NCBI GenBank assembly: GCA_964440605.1
Contig: CAYTSW010000167.1
Location: 1 to 5,709 of the forward strand
Length of the DNA stretch: 5,709 bases
Direction of reading: 5' to 3'
Source of the DNA: CAYTSW01 sp964440605
GTDB taxonomy: Bacteria; Planctomycetota; Phycisphaerae; Phycisphaerales; UBA1924
Shown here: positions 1 to 5,709 of the stretch, one piece after another
Layout of the letters: each line of letters opens with the position of its first letter
Position numbering within the stretch: the first letter of the stretch is position 1
Notes under the pieces: model-generated
What the model saw: the letters and a program-made list of their open reading frames with translations, nothing else
Database searches by the model: none
What the model was told of the DNA's origin: nothing
Program-made: the position numbers and the translations under genes

Positions 1-1196
1 GCATCATCGACGCGGGTGGGAGCGTGATCGACGTCGGCAAGGTGGACACGCCCTTCGTGTATTTCGCGATCAACCACCTGGACTGCGCGGGCGGCGTGAT
101 GACGACGGCGAGCCATAACCCGCCCAAGTACAACGGGTTCAAGGTCTCGAAGCGGCGGGCCAAGCCGGTAGGCGAGGCGACGGGGCTCGCGGAGGTGCGC
201 AAGTTCGCCGCGACGTACGAGCCTTCAGCGAAAGGCTCGGGCACCGGGCACAGCGAGGAGCGCGATCTCTGGGACGCGTATCGCGCGCACGTGTCGCAGT
301 TCCTCGATCTCGGCAGCAAGGGGCTGAAGGTCGTTGTCGACGCGTCGAACGGGATGGCGGGGACGATGGTGCCCAAGGTCTTCGGGCGTCGCGGAGGCGA
401 CGTGGAGGGGCTGGATGTCGTCGAGCTGTACTTTGACAACAGCAAGGGCGAGTTCGTGCACGAGCCCAACCCGCTTGTGCCGGAGAACCTGGCGGCGTTG
501 CAGGCGAAGGTGCGCGACACCAAGGCGGACTTCGGCATCTGCTTCGATGGCGACGCGGACCGTCTGATGGTCGTGGACGAGCGGGGCGAGATCGTGGGGT
601 GCGACCTGCTCTCGGCGTTCCTGGCCAAGTGGTTCCTCGACAAGCACGCGGGATCGGCGGTGGTCTACGACCTGCGTTCGAGCAAGGCGTTGGAAGAAGA
701 GATCCGCACGCACGGCGGCACGCCCGTGCGCAGCCGTGTGGGCCACGTCTTCATGAAGGCGTTGATGGCCGAGCGTGAAGCGATCTTCGGCGGCGAGCTG
801 TCGGGGCACTTTTACTTTCGCGACAACTTCAACGCCGACAGCGGTGCGATCGCGATGGCGACGGTGCTGACGGCGGTCGCCCACTCGGGCAAGCCGATGA
901 GCGAGCTGATCGAGCCCTTCCGGCGGTACAAGCAGAGCGGCGAGCGGAACTTCGAGGTCGAGGACAAGGACGCGACGCTCGAGGAGCTGCTGGACGACTA
1001 CGCCGACCGCGGGGAGATCGACGAGCTGGACGGCGTGACGATCGACTGCTTCAACCGCGAGGGCTGGTGGGCGAACGTGCGCAAGAGCAACACGGAGCCC
1101 CTGCTGCGATTGAACCTCGAGGCGCGCGATTCGGCGACGCTGGCGCGCATGCTCGAGGAGATCACGCCTAAGCTGGGAACCCCCGTGACGCACTGA
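1..1196 (+). CDS. Phosphomannomutase/phosphoglucomutase, 5'-truncated by the window edge
   Basis: Alpha-D-phosphohexomutase superfamily enzyme. It moves phosphate between C6 and C1 of mannose or glucose in the cytoplasm, giving the hexose-1-phosphate that feeds NDP-sugar synthesis. All four family loops are visible: the phosphoserine loop TASHNP (bases 105-122, Ser codon 111-113), the Mg-binding loop DGDADR (546-563), the sugar-specificity loop GGELSGH (789-809) and the phosphate-binding loop RKSNTEP (1080-1100). The usual RPSNTEP has Lys in place of Pro here. The frame is open to base 3 and the residues before the GTG at 24 (IIDAGGS) fit the family, so that GTG is internal. Roughly 60-75 N-terminal residues are missing. 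The GGE(L/M)SGH loop fits bifunctional PMM/PGM (ManB/AlgC-like) better than GlmM, but substrate preference cannot be settled from sequence. The stop is TGA at 1194-1196, and an epimerase gene follows after 37 bases. Confidence 0.93.
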   Translation, partial: IIDAGGSVIDVGKVDTPFVYFAINHLDCAGGVMTTASHNPPKYNGFKVSKRRAKPVGEATGLAEVRKFAATYEPSAKGSGTGHSEERDLWDAYRAHVSQFLDLGSKGLKVVVDASNGMAGTMVPKVFGRRGGDVEGLDVVELYFDNSKGEFVHEPNPLVPENLAALQAKVRDTKADFGICFDGDADRLMVVDERGEIVGCDLLSAFLAKWFLDKHAGSAVVYDLRSSKALEEEIRTHGGTPVRSRVGHVFMKALMAEREAIFGGELSGHFYFRDNFNADSGAIAMATVLTAVAHSGKPMSELIEPFRRYKQSGERNFEVEDKDATLEELLDDYADRGEIDELDGVTIDCFNREGWWANVRKSNTEPLLRLNLEARDSATLARMLEEITPKLGTPVTH

Positions 1197-1223
1197 CAGC
1201 GGCGTTGCGGAGGGGCTCTTCCT

Positions 1224-1227
1224 GGAG
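1224..1227 (+). promoter_or_regulatory. Ribosome binding site of the epimerase gene
   Basis: GGAG lies 6 bases before the ATG at 1234. It supports that start, which also places the nucleotide-binding glycine motif at the expected N-terminal position. Confidence 0.6.
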
Positions 1228-1233
1228 CGGCTG

Positions 1234-2163
1234 ATGCGCGTGCTGGTGACTGGATGCAATGGTCAGGTGGGTCGGGCGGTGGTCGCGCGCGCCCGCGACG
1301 CCGGCTACCGCGTGGTGGGGTTGGACATGCAGGCGCGCGAGCCGGAGGTCTGCCCTACCTACGTCGCCTCGCTCGCCGACCCGTACGCAATCCACCGCGC
1401 GATGGAGCGTTTCGGCGACTGCGACGCGGTGATCCATCTGGCGAACCACACGAACAGCGAGGTGGGCCCGGCCGAGACGGTGCTGCGTGAGAATCTCGCG
1501 TTCAACAGCTCGGTCTTCGTCGGGGCGGCGCAGATGGCGGTGAAGCGGCTGGTATTTTCCAGCAGCGTGCAGGCGATGCTCGGGGGGATTGAGCGATGGC
1601 GGTCGCAGTCGGACGAGCGCGTGCTGCCGCCGGAGTTGCCGGTGACGGAGCGGGTCGAGCCGCGACCATCGAACAGCTACGGGCTGAGCAAACTGATGAC
1701 CGAGCGCATGCTCGAGGGTCTGGCGTCGCGCGCTTTCGGGAACCCGGAGACGACCGCGGTGAGCGTGCGCCTGCCCTTCGTCCTCAGTCGGGGGGCCTTC
1801 GAGCGGACGGCTCAGAATGTTGGTGTGCCCGAGTATCGGTGGGGCGGATGCGAGGCCTTCGCGTATCTCCACGAGGACGACGCGGGGGACGCTCTGGTGC
1901 GGGCCGCTGAGCTCGAGAAGCCGGGGCACCACGTGGTGTGGTGTGCGGCGCCGGACCCGCGTCCCGGGGCGACCGTCGAGGCGATTGTCGAGCGTTATTA
2001 CACGGACGTGCCAGGCGCCGAGCGGGCGGTGGCGATGGACATTCTGCACGACTGTTCGGAAGCCGAGCGGCTGCTGGGGTGGCGGGCGGAGCGTCTGGTG
2101 CGCAACGAGCGCGCAAAGCAGGGCCTGGAGCCGGCGGGGGTAGAGGACGTGAAATCGGCGTGA
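1234..2163 (+). CDS. NAD-dependent epimerase/dehydratase family protein (extended SDR)
   Basis: A cytoplasmic Rossmann-fold oxidoreductase of 309 residues, normal for extended short-chain dehydrogenases/reductases acting on nucleotide sugars. The N-terminus MRVLVTGCNGQVG carries the GxxGxxG dinucleotide-binding motif (Gly7, Gly10, Gly13). Asp31 at the end of the second strand (VVGLD) suggests NAD rather than NADP. HLAN near residues 68-71 matches the usual H-x-A loop. The catalytic set is visible as FSSS (Ser111 aligning with Ser124 of GalE) and Tyr149-GLS-Lys153 (YxxxK). The C-terminal AERLLGW stretch is typical of the family. The VYG that normally follows the serine strand is absent (FSSSVQAMLGG), so this is not a close GalE, RmlB or GMD relative. 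Substrate is unknown. The preceding mutase gene suggests a joint role in nucleotide-sugar supply, which is inference from context. Confidence 0.88.
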   Translation: MRVLVTGCNGQVGRAVVARARDAGYRVVGLDMQAREPEVCPTYVASLADPYAIHRAMERFGDCDAVIHLANHTNSEVGPAETVLRENLAFNSSVFVGAAQMAVKRLVFSSSVQAMLGGIERWRSQSDERVLPPELPVTERVEPRPSNSYGLSKLMTERMLEGLASRAFGNPETTAVSVRLPFVLSRGAFERTAQNVGVPEYRWGGCEAFAYLHEDDAGDALVRAAELEKPGHHVVWCAAPDPRPGATVEAIVERYYTDVPGAERAVAMDILHDCSEAERLLGWRAERLVRNERAKQGLEPAGVEDVKSA

Positions 2164-2193
2164 AGGCGGCTGGAAGTGAGGATGCCGCGGGGC

Positions 2194-2202
2194 TGCTAGG
2201 CT
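2194..2202 (+). promoter_or_regulatory. Possible extended -10 promoter element
   Basis: TGCTAGGCT fits the extended -10 pattern TGnTAnnnT of sigma-70-type promoters and lies about 70 bases before the ATPase ATG. No TTGACA-like -35 is present at the right distance; the bases there are GA-rich. The call rests on this one short match in a GC-rich gap, so it is weak. If real, the ATPase would be transcribed independently of the two sugar-metabolism genes. Confidence 0.3.
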
Positions 2203-2236
2203 GCGACGTGTGATCAACGTCCGGGAACGGACCCTT

Positions 2237-2260
2237 CCGCGCATCTCCCCGCCGCGCATC
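2237..2260 (+). repeat. 9-base direct repeat CCGCGCATC in the ATPase leader
   Basis: CCGCGCATC occurs at 2237-2245 and again, exactly, at 2252-2260, with starts 15 bases apart. Both copies lie between the possible promoter and the ribosome binding site, where a regulator or RNA-binding protein could act. The motif is GC-rich in a GC-rich genome, so chance is a fair alternative. Confidence 0.4.
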
Positions 2261-2264
2261 CCAA

Positions 2265-2268
2265 TGAG
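2265..2268 (+). promoter_or_regulatory. Ribosome binding site of the ATPase gene
   Basis: GAGG lies 6 bases before the ATG at 2275. It supports that start, which keeps the conserved-looking N-terminal ENPF segment (residues 14-17) near the protein's beginning. Confidence 0.55.
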
Positions 2269-2274
2269 GCCCGC

Positions 2275-3816
2275 ATGAACATCTCACGCTTCCTGGAACA
2301 CTGGTCGATCGTGGAAAACCCCTTCCGCGCCGAAGAGGCCCGGCACGACCCGGTCTTCTCGCGCCTGGGTGTCGGGCCGACGGCCCACCCGGACTTCGAG
2401 AAGATCGCCGGCGACGTCAGCCGACCGTCGACGGCGGTGGTCTTTGGCGAGAAGGGGAGTGGGAAGACGGCGATCCGCCTGCAGATCGCCGAGCGCGTGG
2501 GCGAGCACAACCTGCGTCATCCCGACGACCGGGTGCTGCTGGTGGCGTACGACGATTTGAACCCGGTGCTCGAGCGGTTCTGCCGCAAGCAGGGCGTGAC
2601 GCAGGCGTCCGAGCCCAAGGCGATCATCAAAGCGCTCAAGTCCGTCCGGCTGGTGGATCACATCGATGCGATCGTGGCGCTAGCGACGCGGCGGATGACG
2701 GATCAGGTGCTCGGCCGCGCCGATCAGGAGAGCGCCAACGCGCTGGGCGAGAAGCCCGCGGGGCAGCTTCGCAAGGCCGACCGCTCGACGCGCGCCGACC
2801 TGCTGCTGCTGGCGGCGGTGTATGGCGACCCGGCGGCGGGCGAGGGGCGGCTCGAGGCCCTGCGCAAGACGCTCAACGTCCACCGCGGGCCGCAGTGGTA
2901 CGTCGAACGGGCCGCCGCGTTCGCGGGCTGGGCGTTGCCGGCGGCGGCGTTGATCGGCGCGATGCTGGTCGACGAGACCGCCGACACGCTGCGCACGGCG
3001 TGGCTGGTGGTCGCGATCATCCTCGGCGTGGCGTGGGTCGCGCTGGTGGTGTGGGTGTACGTCTGGAAGAAGGTGTCGCTGCGTCGGCTTGCGGGGAAGA
3101 TCGCCCGCGAGGTGCGCACGGGGGGGCGAGACGGCTCGCAGCTCCACGCGGCGATGGAGCAGGTGCCCGCGGCCCACCGGCGCGTGACGCCCCTGCCCGT
3201 GGACGCCGACGACGACACGCGGTACGCGCTGCTCGACCGGCTGCGCGGCGTGCTGCGGGCGCTGCACTGCCGTGGCGTGATCGTGATCGTCGATCGTGTG
3301 GATGAGCCGACGCTGATCAACGGCGACGCCGAGCGCATGCGCGCGGTCATCTGGCCGCTGCTCAACAACAAGTTCCTCCAGCAGGACGGCATGGGACTCA
3401 AGCTGCTGCTGCCCATCGAGCTGCGGCACGAGCTCTTCCGCGAGACGAGCAACTTCTTCCAGGAAGCACGGCTGGACAAGCAGAGCCTCGTCGAACGCCT
3501 CACGTGGACCGGCGCCACGCTCTTTGATCTGTGCAACGCGCGGCTGAACGCCTGCCGGGCGAGCAACGCCGAGCCGATCAGCCTCGTCGACCTCTTCGAG
3601 GAGAACGTCTCGCGGACGGACGTGATCGACGCGTTGGATCAGATGCACCAGCCGCGCGACGCCTTCAAGCTGCTGTACCACTGCATTCAGGAGCACTGCG
3701 CAAACGTGACGGAGGAAGAGGGGGCGTGGCGGATCCCGCGCTTGACGCTGGAGACGGTGCGCCGTCAGCAGGCCGAGCGCGTGCAGATGCTGTACCGCGG
3801 CATCGCGCCGGCGTGA
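2275..3816 (+). CDS. Membrane-anchored P-loop ATPase with KAP-like topology, function unknown
   Basis: A 513-residue protein, probably in the inner membrane with its ATPase body in the cytoplasm. In order: an N-terminal ENPF motif (residues 14-17), seen at the start of several AAA/ExeA-type ATPases; Walker A GEKGSGKT (58-65, Lys64); a strand RVLLVAYDD near 87-95; a mostly helical stretch to about 207; two membrane helices (about 213-232 and 242-264) joined by a 9-residue loop and followed by a basic stretch (KK at 265-266, then RR), consistent with a cytoplasmic C-terminal side; then Walker B VIVIVDRVDE (335-344, Asp340, Asp343, Glu344) and strand LKLLLPIEL. A helical C-terminal part contains LVERLTWTGATLFDL and ends at TGA 3814-3816. 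Membrane helices between Walker A and B are the known layout of KAP NTPases, but the usual DDLDRC Walker B is DRVDEP here. Sll1717-type P-loop ATPases are another possible relative. I recall similar unnamed proteins in Planctomycetota, unverified. No neighbour reveals its role. Confidence 0.8.
   Translation: MNISRFLEHWSIVENPFRAEEARHDPVFSRLGVGPTAHPDFEKIAGDVSRPSTAVVFGEKGSGKTAIRLQIAERVGEHNLRHPDDRVLLVAYDDLNPVLERFCRKQGVTQASEPKAIIKALKSVRLVDHIDAIVALATRRMTDQVLGRADQESANALGEKPAGQLRKADRSTRADLLLLAAVYGDPAAGEGRLEALRKTLNVHRGPQWYVERAAAFAGWALPAAALIGAMLVDETADTLRTAWLVVAIILGVAWVALVVWVYVWKKVSLRRLAGKIAREVRTGGRDGSQLHAAMEQVPAAHRRVTPLPVDADDDTRYALLDRLRGVLRALHCRGVIVIVDRVDEPTLINGDAERMRAVIWPLLNNKFLQQDGMGLKLLLPIELRHELFRETSNFFQEARLDKQSLVERLTWTGATLFDLCNARLNACRASNAEPISLVDLFEENVSRTDVIDALDQMHQPRDAFKLLYHCIQEHCANVTEEEGAWRIPRLTLETVRRQQAERVQMLYRGIAPA
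2911..3066 (+). other. Predicted transmembrane hairpin inside the ATPase
   Basis: This part of the ATPase gene encodes two hydrophobic segments. The first, residues 213-232, is Ala/Leu-rich. The second, residues 242-264, is rich in Val, Ile and Trp. They are separated by a short polar turn (DETADTLRT). With so short a turn, both flanks must lie on the same membrane side, and the basic residues after 264 point to the cytoplasm. Confidence 0.75.
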
Positions 3817-3824
3817 GGCGATCG

Positions 3825-5348
3825 TCAGTCGCTCGCTTGGTCTTCCGCCCACGCGACGGTGTAGAAGACGACGTGCCCGGAGCCTTCGAAGGCGACCGCG
3901 AGCGTGAAGTCGTTGAAGGGGGAGTCGAAGCGGTCGAAGAAGGCCATGCCTTCGGGCGCGGTGAAGTCGTTCTCGGCGGACATGACGAACCCGATCGGCT
4001 GGAGGTCGGTGTCGAAGGCGACGATCGCACCGGGGCGTTCGAGGGCGACGAAGATCGCCGAGCGCCAGGGTGAGTCGTGGACGACGACGCCTTCGGGCTC
4101 GGGGCCGCGGTCGTCGGAGCGTGCGTCGATGGTTGTGGGGTCCTCTGAGTTGGCGTTGAAGAAGTCGGGCGCTTGGGCGGCGACGAGGCGCTCGATCGCG
4201 TCGCCGGTGTGCGACCATTCGCCGCTCTGCGTGTCGTAGCGGTGCAGGGCGCGGGAGCCGATGGCGTTCGGACGTTCGATGACGCCGTCATCGTCGAGGT
4301 CGCCCGTGATCGTGCAGACCTTGAGGCGTGCGAGCTGTTCGTCGCCTTGCGTGCGGCCGGCTTGGGCGAGGTCGGCGTGGCGGGCGTGATCGGTCAAGGG
4401 CGCGCCTTCGCCGAGTTCGCCGCGGGTGTCGCCCTCGCCTGCGAAGTAGAGGGTGGGCTGCGAGCCGTTGAGAGCGAAGCCGAGTTGGTCGGGCATGGGC
4501 AGCGTGTGGATACCGTCGTTGATGCGGATGCCATCGCGGTCCGAGGCGTCGAGCACCTGGAGCAGGAGCGGGATGGGGATGAGTTCCTCCCAGGAGCCGC
4601 GGCGGAGGTCGATGCGGGCCAGCGCGTTGTTCTCTTGCAGCGTCACCCACGCCTGGTCGCGCACGACGACGACGTACTCGGGCTCGAGGTCGCGTGCGGG
4701 CGCGTCGCGGTTGTCGGGGTGGATGCGAATGGGCGCGTCGGGCGTCGACTTCTTGAGCTGCCACGCGAGCCAATCGGCGTCGGGCTCGATCGTCCTGATG
4801 CGGCCCTTCTCGAGCGACGCGAACTGCTCGGTCGTGCGCAGGCCCTGGAGGTTGACGACCGAGATCGATCCGGGCGGGTCGAAGATCGAGCCATCGGGGA
4901 GGATTGCCGGTTGGCCTTCGTTGGCGACGACGGCGTAGCGCGCGTCTTCGGAGATGCTCACCGCGTCGGGGTGGAAGCCCACTTCGAGGTCTGCGAGCAG
5001 CAGGCTGCTGCGCACGTCGAAGAAGAGGAGGCGGCCGGGCTGGGTCGCGTCCTCGGGAACGAGCGTCGCCAGCGCGATGGACTCGTTGTCAGGGAGGATG
5101 TCGACGCTGGTCACGCGCCCCGCCGGGCCGCCTTGCAGCAGCGTCGGCGTCCAGTCGGCGGTTCGGGTGTTGATGGCGAAGAGCCCGTCTTGGGCCGTGA
5201 CGAAAATCAACCCGTTGCGCGGAGAGCCTGCGATGGTCTCAGCGCCGGGCAGCTTGACGACGCGCTCTTGCGTGAAGGTCAGTGGCAGGTCGACGGGCGC
5301 TCCGGCAAGTGAAGCGGCGCTCAGCGCGAGGATGGCGGCGATGGGCAC
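3825..5348 (-). CDS. Probably secreted choice-of-anchor I domain protein
   Basis: A 507-residue protein of the choice-of-anchor I family, surface or exported proteins with a repeated beta-propeller-like fold and no settled biochemical role. Family landmarks appear in order: VANEGQP (residues 141-147) followed by FDPPGSISVVN; an acidic loop GDLDDDG (349-355), a DxDxDG pattern that could bind calcium; FNANSEDP; RSDDRGPEPEG (410-420); FVALERPGAIVAFD; and APEGMAFF near the end. The GTG start at 5346-5348 is supported by a GGGGGAG ribosome binding site 7 bases upstream. The N-terminus (MPIAAILALSAASLAGA) resembles a short signal peptide with possible cleavage after residue 17, but it lacks the usual basic residues. 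No sorting signal, PEP-CTERM or other C-terminal anchor is seen; it ends shortly after the last propeller-like strand (GSGHVVFYTV). It lies 4 bases after thiG and is probably co-transcribed with it. Confidence 0.85.
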   Translation of the reverse strand: MPIAAILALSAASLAGAPVDLPLTFTQERVVKLPGAETIAGSPRNGLIFVTAQDGLFAINTRTADWTPTLLQGGPAGRVTSVDILPDNESIALATLVPEDATQPGRLLFFDVRSSLLLADLEVGFHPDAVSISEDARYAVVANEGQPAILPDGSIFDPPGSISVVNLQGLRTTEQFASLEKGRIRTIEPDADWLAWQLKKSTPDAPIRIHPDNRDAPARDLEPEYVVVVRDQAWVTLQENNALARIDLRRGSWEELIPIPLLLQVLDASDRDGIRINDGIHTLPMPDQLGFALNGSQPTLYFAGEGDTRGELGEGAPLTDHARHADLAQAGRTQGDEQLARLKVCTITGDLDDDGVIERPNAIGSRALHRYDTQSGEWSHTGDAIERLVAAQAPDFFNANSEDPTTIDARSDDRGPEPEGVVVHDSPWRSAIFVALERPGAIVAFDTDLQPIGFVMSAENDFTAPEGMAFFDRFDSPFNDFTLAVAFEGSGHVVFYTVAWAEDQASD

Positions 5349-5352
5349 GTTG

Positions 5353-5709
5353 TCACTCCCCCGGTATGTACGAGATGACGCCCTCCCACGGGCTGCTCGC
5401 CGTGGCGTAGAGCTTCTTGGCGATGCGGCCCGCGCGGTACGACGCGTGACCGGCGCGGCAGGCGTCGCGCATCGCCCGCGCCATCAGCACCGGATGTTGC
5501 GCGTGGGCGATGGCGGTGTTGAGCAGCACGCCGTCGGCGCCGATCTCCATGGCGATCGCGACGTCCGACGCGCCGCCGACGCCGGCGTCGACGATGACCG
5601 GGTAGTCGGGGTCGCCTTCCTTGAGGCGCTCGATGGTCAGCAGGATGTTGTTGCGGTTGAGCACGCCCTGGCCCGAGCCGATGGGCGAGCCGGCGGGCAT
5701 GACGCTCGC
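5353..5709 (-). CDS. thiG: Thiazole synthase ThiG, C-terminal part only
   Basis: ThiG is a cytoplasmic (beta/alpha)8-barrel enzyme that builds the thiazole phosphate of thiamine from 1-deoxy-D-xylulose 5-phosphate, dehydroglycine and ThiS thiocarboxylate. The last 118 residues are visible and the 5' end lies beyond the window; about 140 residues are missing given the usual length of about 255-260. Diagnostic blocks, numbered from the first visible residue: VMPAGSPIGSGQG (3-15), corresponding to the family's VMPLGAPIGSGxG; VDAGVGGASD (40-49), whose Asp41 probably matches a conserved active-site Asp; and GADGVLLNTAIA (57-68), part of the phosphate-binding region. The Schiff-base lysine would lie upstream, out of view. 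The open frame before the Met at 5698-5700 (Ala-Ser-Val) shows that this Met is internal. The stop is TGA at 5353-5355. Confidence 0.95.
   Translation of the reverse strand, partial: ASVMPAGSPIGSGQGVLNRNNILLTIERLKEGDPDYPVIVDAGVGGASDVAIAMEIGADGVLLNTAIAHAQHPVLMARAMRDACRAGHASYRAGRIAKKLYATASSPWEGVISYIPGE
5356..5362 (-). promoter_or_regulatory. Ribosome binding site inside the 3' end of thiG
   Basis: On the minus strand, GGGGGAG ends 7 bases before the GTG start at 5348 and forms part of the last thiG codons (Pro-Gly-Glu). It decides the GTG start of the downstream gene and implies that ribosomes finishing thiG can reinitiate there. Confidence 0.6.

Larger units (their letters stand above)
2164..2274 (+). 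other. 111-base intergenic leader before the ATPase gene
   Basis: This is the only gap over 40 bases in the window. It holds a possible extended -10 element, a 9-base direct repeat and the ATPase ribosome binding site. No convincing intrinsic terminator for the upstream pair is seen: GGAA (2224-2227) and TTCC (2235-2238) could form only a 4-bp stem, and no T run follows. No short coding frame with a good start was recognised. Confidence 0.5.

Noticed and set aside
24..26. GTG as the true start of the mutase gene
   Set aside because: The frame stays open to the window edge, the residues before it fit the family, and starting here would remove the N-terminal portion of domain 1. The gene is cut by the window.
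225..1259. 344-codon minus-strand open frame opposite the mutase
   Set aside because: It lies entirely opposite a gene with clear catalytic motifs. Its translation is Arg/His/Leu-rich and low in family-like features, as expected of a shadow frame in GC-rich DNA.
2275..3816. Assignment of the ATPase to a phage-defence system
   Set aside because: KAP-like topology is shared with PifA, but neighbouring genes are housekeeping metabolism and show no nuclease, toxin, reverse transcriptase or mobile-element gene. The claim is not supported by this window.
3817..3833. Possible terminator hairpin between the convergent genes
   Set aside because: Only GCGA (3818-3821) pairs with TCGC (3829-3832), a 4-bp stem with a 7-base loop, and no T run follows on either strand.
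2680..4218. 512-codon minus-strand open frame across the ATPase and the next gene
   Set aside because: It is extremely Arg-rich with no recognisable motif and crosses two convincing genes. It is a composition artefact.
4173..5312. 379-codon plus-strand open frame opposite the choice-of-anchor I gene
   Set aside because: Its translation is low-complexity Val/Ala/Asp/Arg without motifs, while the minus strand carries the ordered family landmarks.
5698..5700. ATG as a start for a short 115-residue protein
   Set aside because: This Met lies inside the ThiG VMPxGxPIGSG motif and the frame continues to the window edge, so it is the tail of a full-length thiG and not a small gene.

Overview
This is a GC-rich window of five protein genes packed tightly on both strands. 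The base composition, a membrane P-loop ATPase of a type I associate with Planctomycetota, and a secreted choice-of-anchor I protein together suggest a planctomycete, perhaps class Phycisphaerae. The taxonomic guess is inference: no rRNA or other marker gene is present.

Left part, + strand: the window opens inside a phosphomannomutase/phosphoglucomutase gene (1-1196, 5' end cut off) whose four signature loops are all visible. After 37 bases comes an extended short-chain dehydrogenase/reductase of the NAD-dependent epimerase/dehydratase type (1234-2163). These two probably form an operon for sugar-phosphate and nucleotide-sugar metabolism, supplying a polysaccharide or glycan pathway. A 111-base gap follows. 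It holds a possible extended -10 promoter and a 9-base direct repeat, and it leads into a 513-residue ATPase (2275-3816). In that ATPase a two-helix membrane hairpin sits between Walker A and Walker B, the arrangement known from KAP-type NTPases. It is the least understood gene here and the best candidate for new biology.

Right part, - strand: the window ends inside thiG (thiazole synthase, thiamine biosynthesis; only the C-terminal part, 5353-5709). Four bases after the thiG stop, a GTG starts a probably secreted choice-of-anchor I beta-propeller-like protein (3825-5348). Its ribosome binding site lies inside the last thiG codons, so the two genes are probably co-transcribed and translationally coupled. 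This gene converges on the ATPase gene with only 8 bases between the stop codons and no convincing terminator.

I see no RNA genes, mobile elements, CRISPR arrays or phage genes. The window reads as ordinary chromosomal core sequence plus one uncharacterised ATPase.
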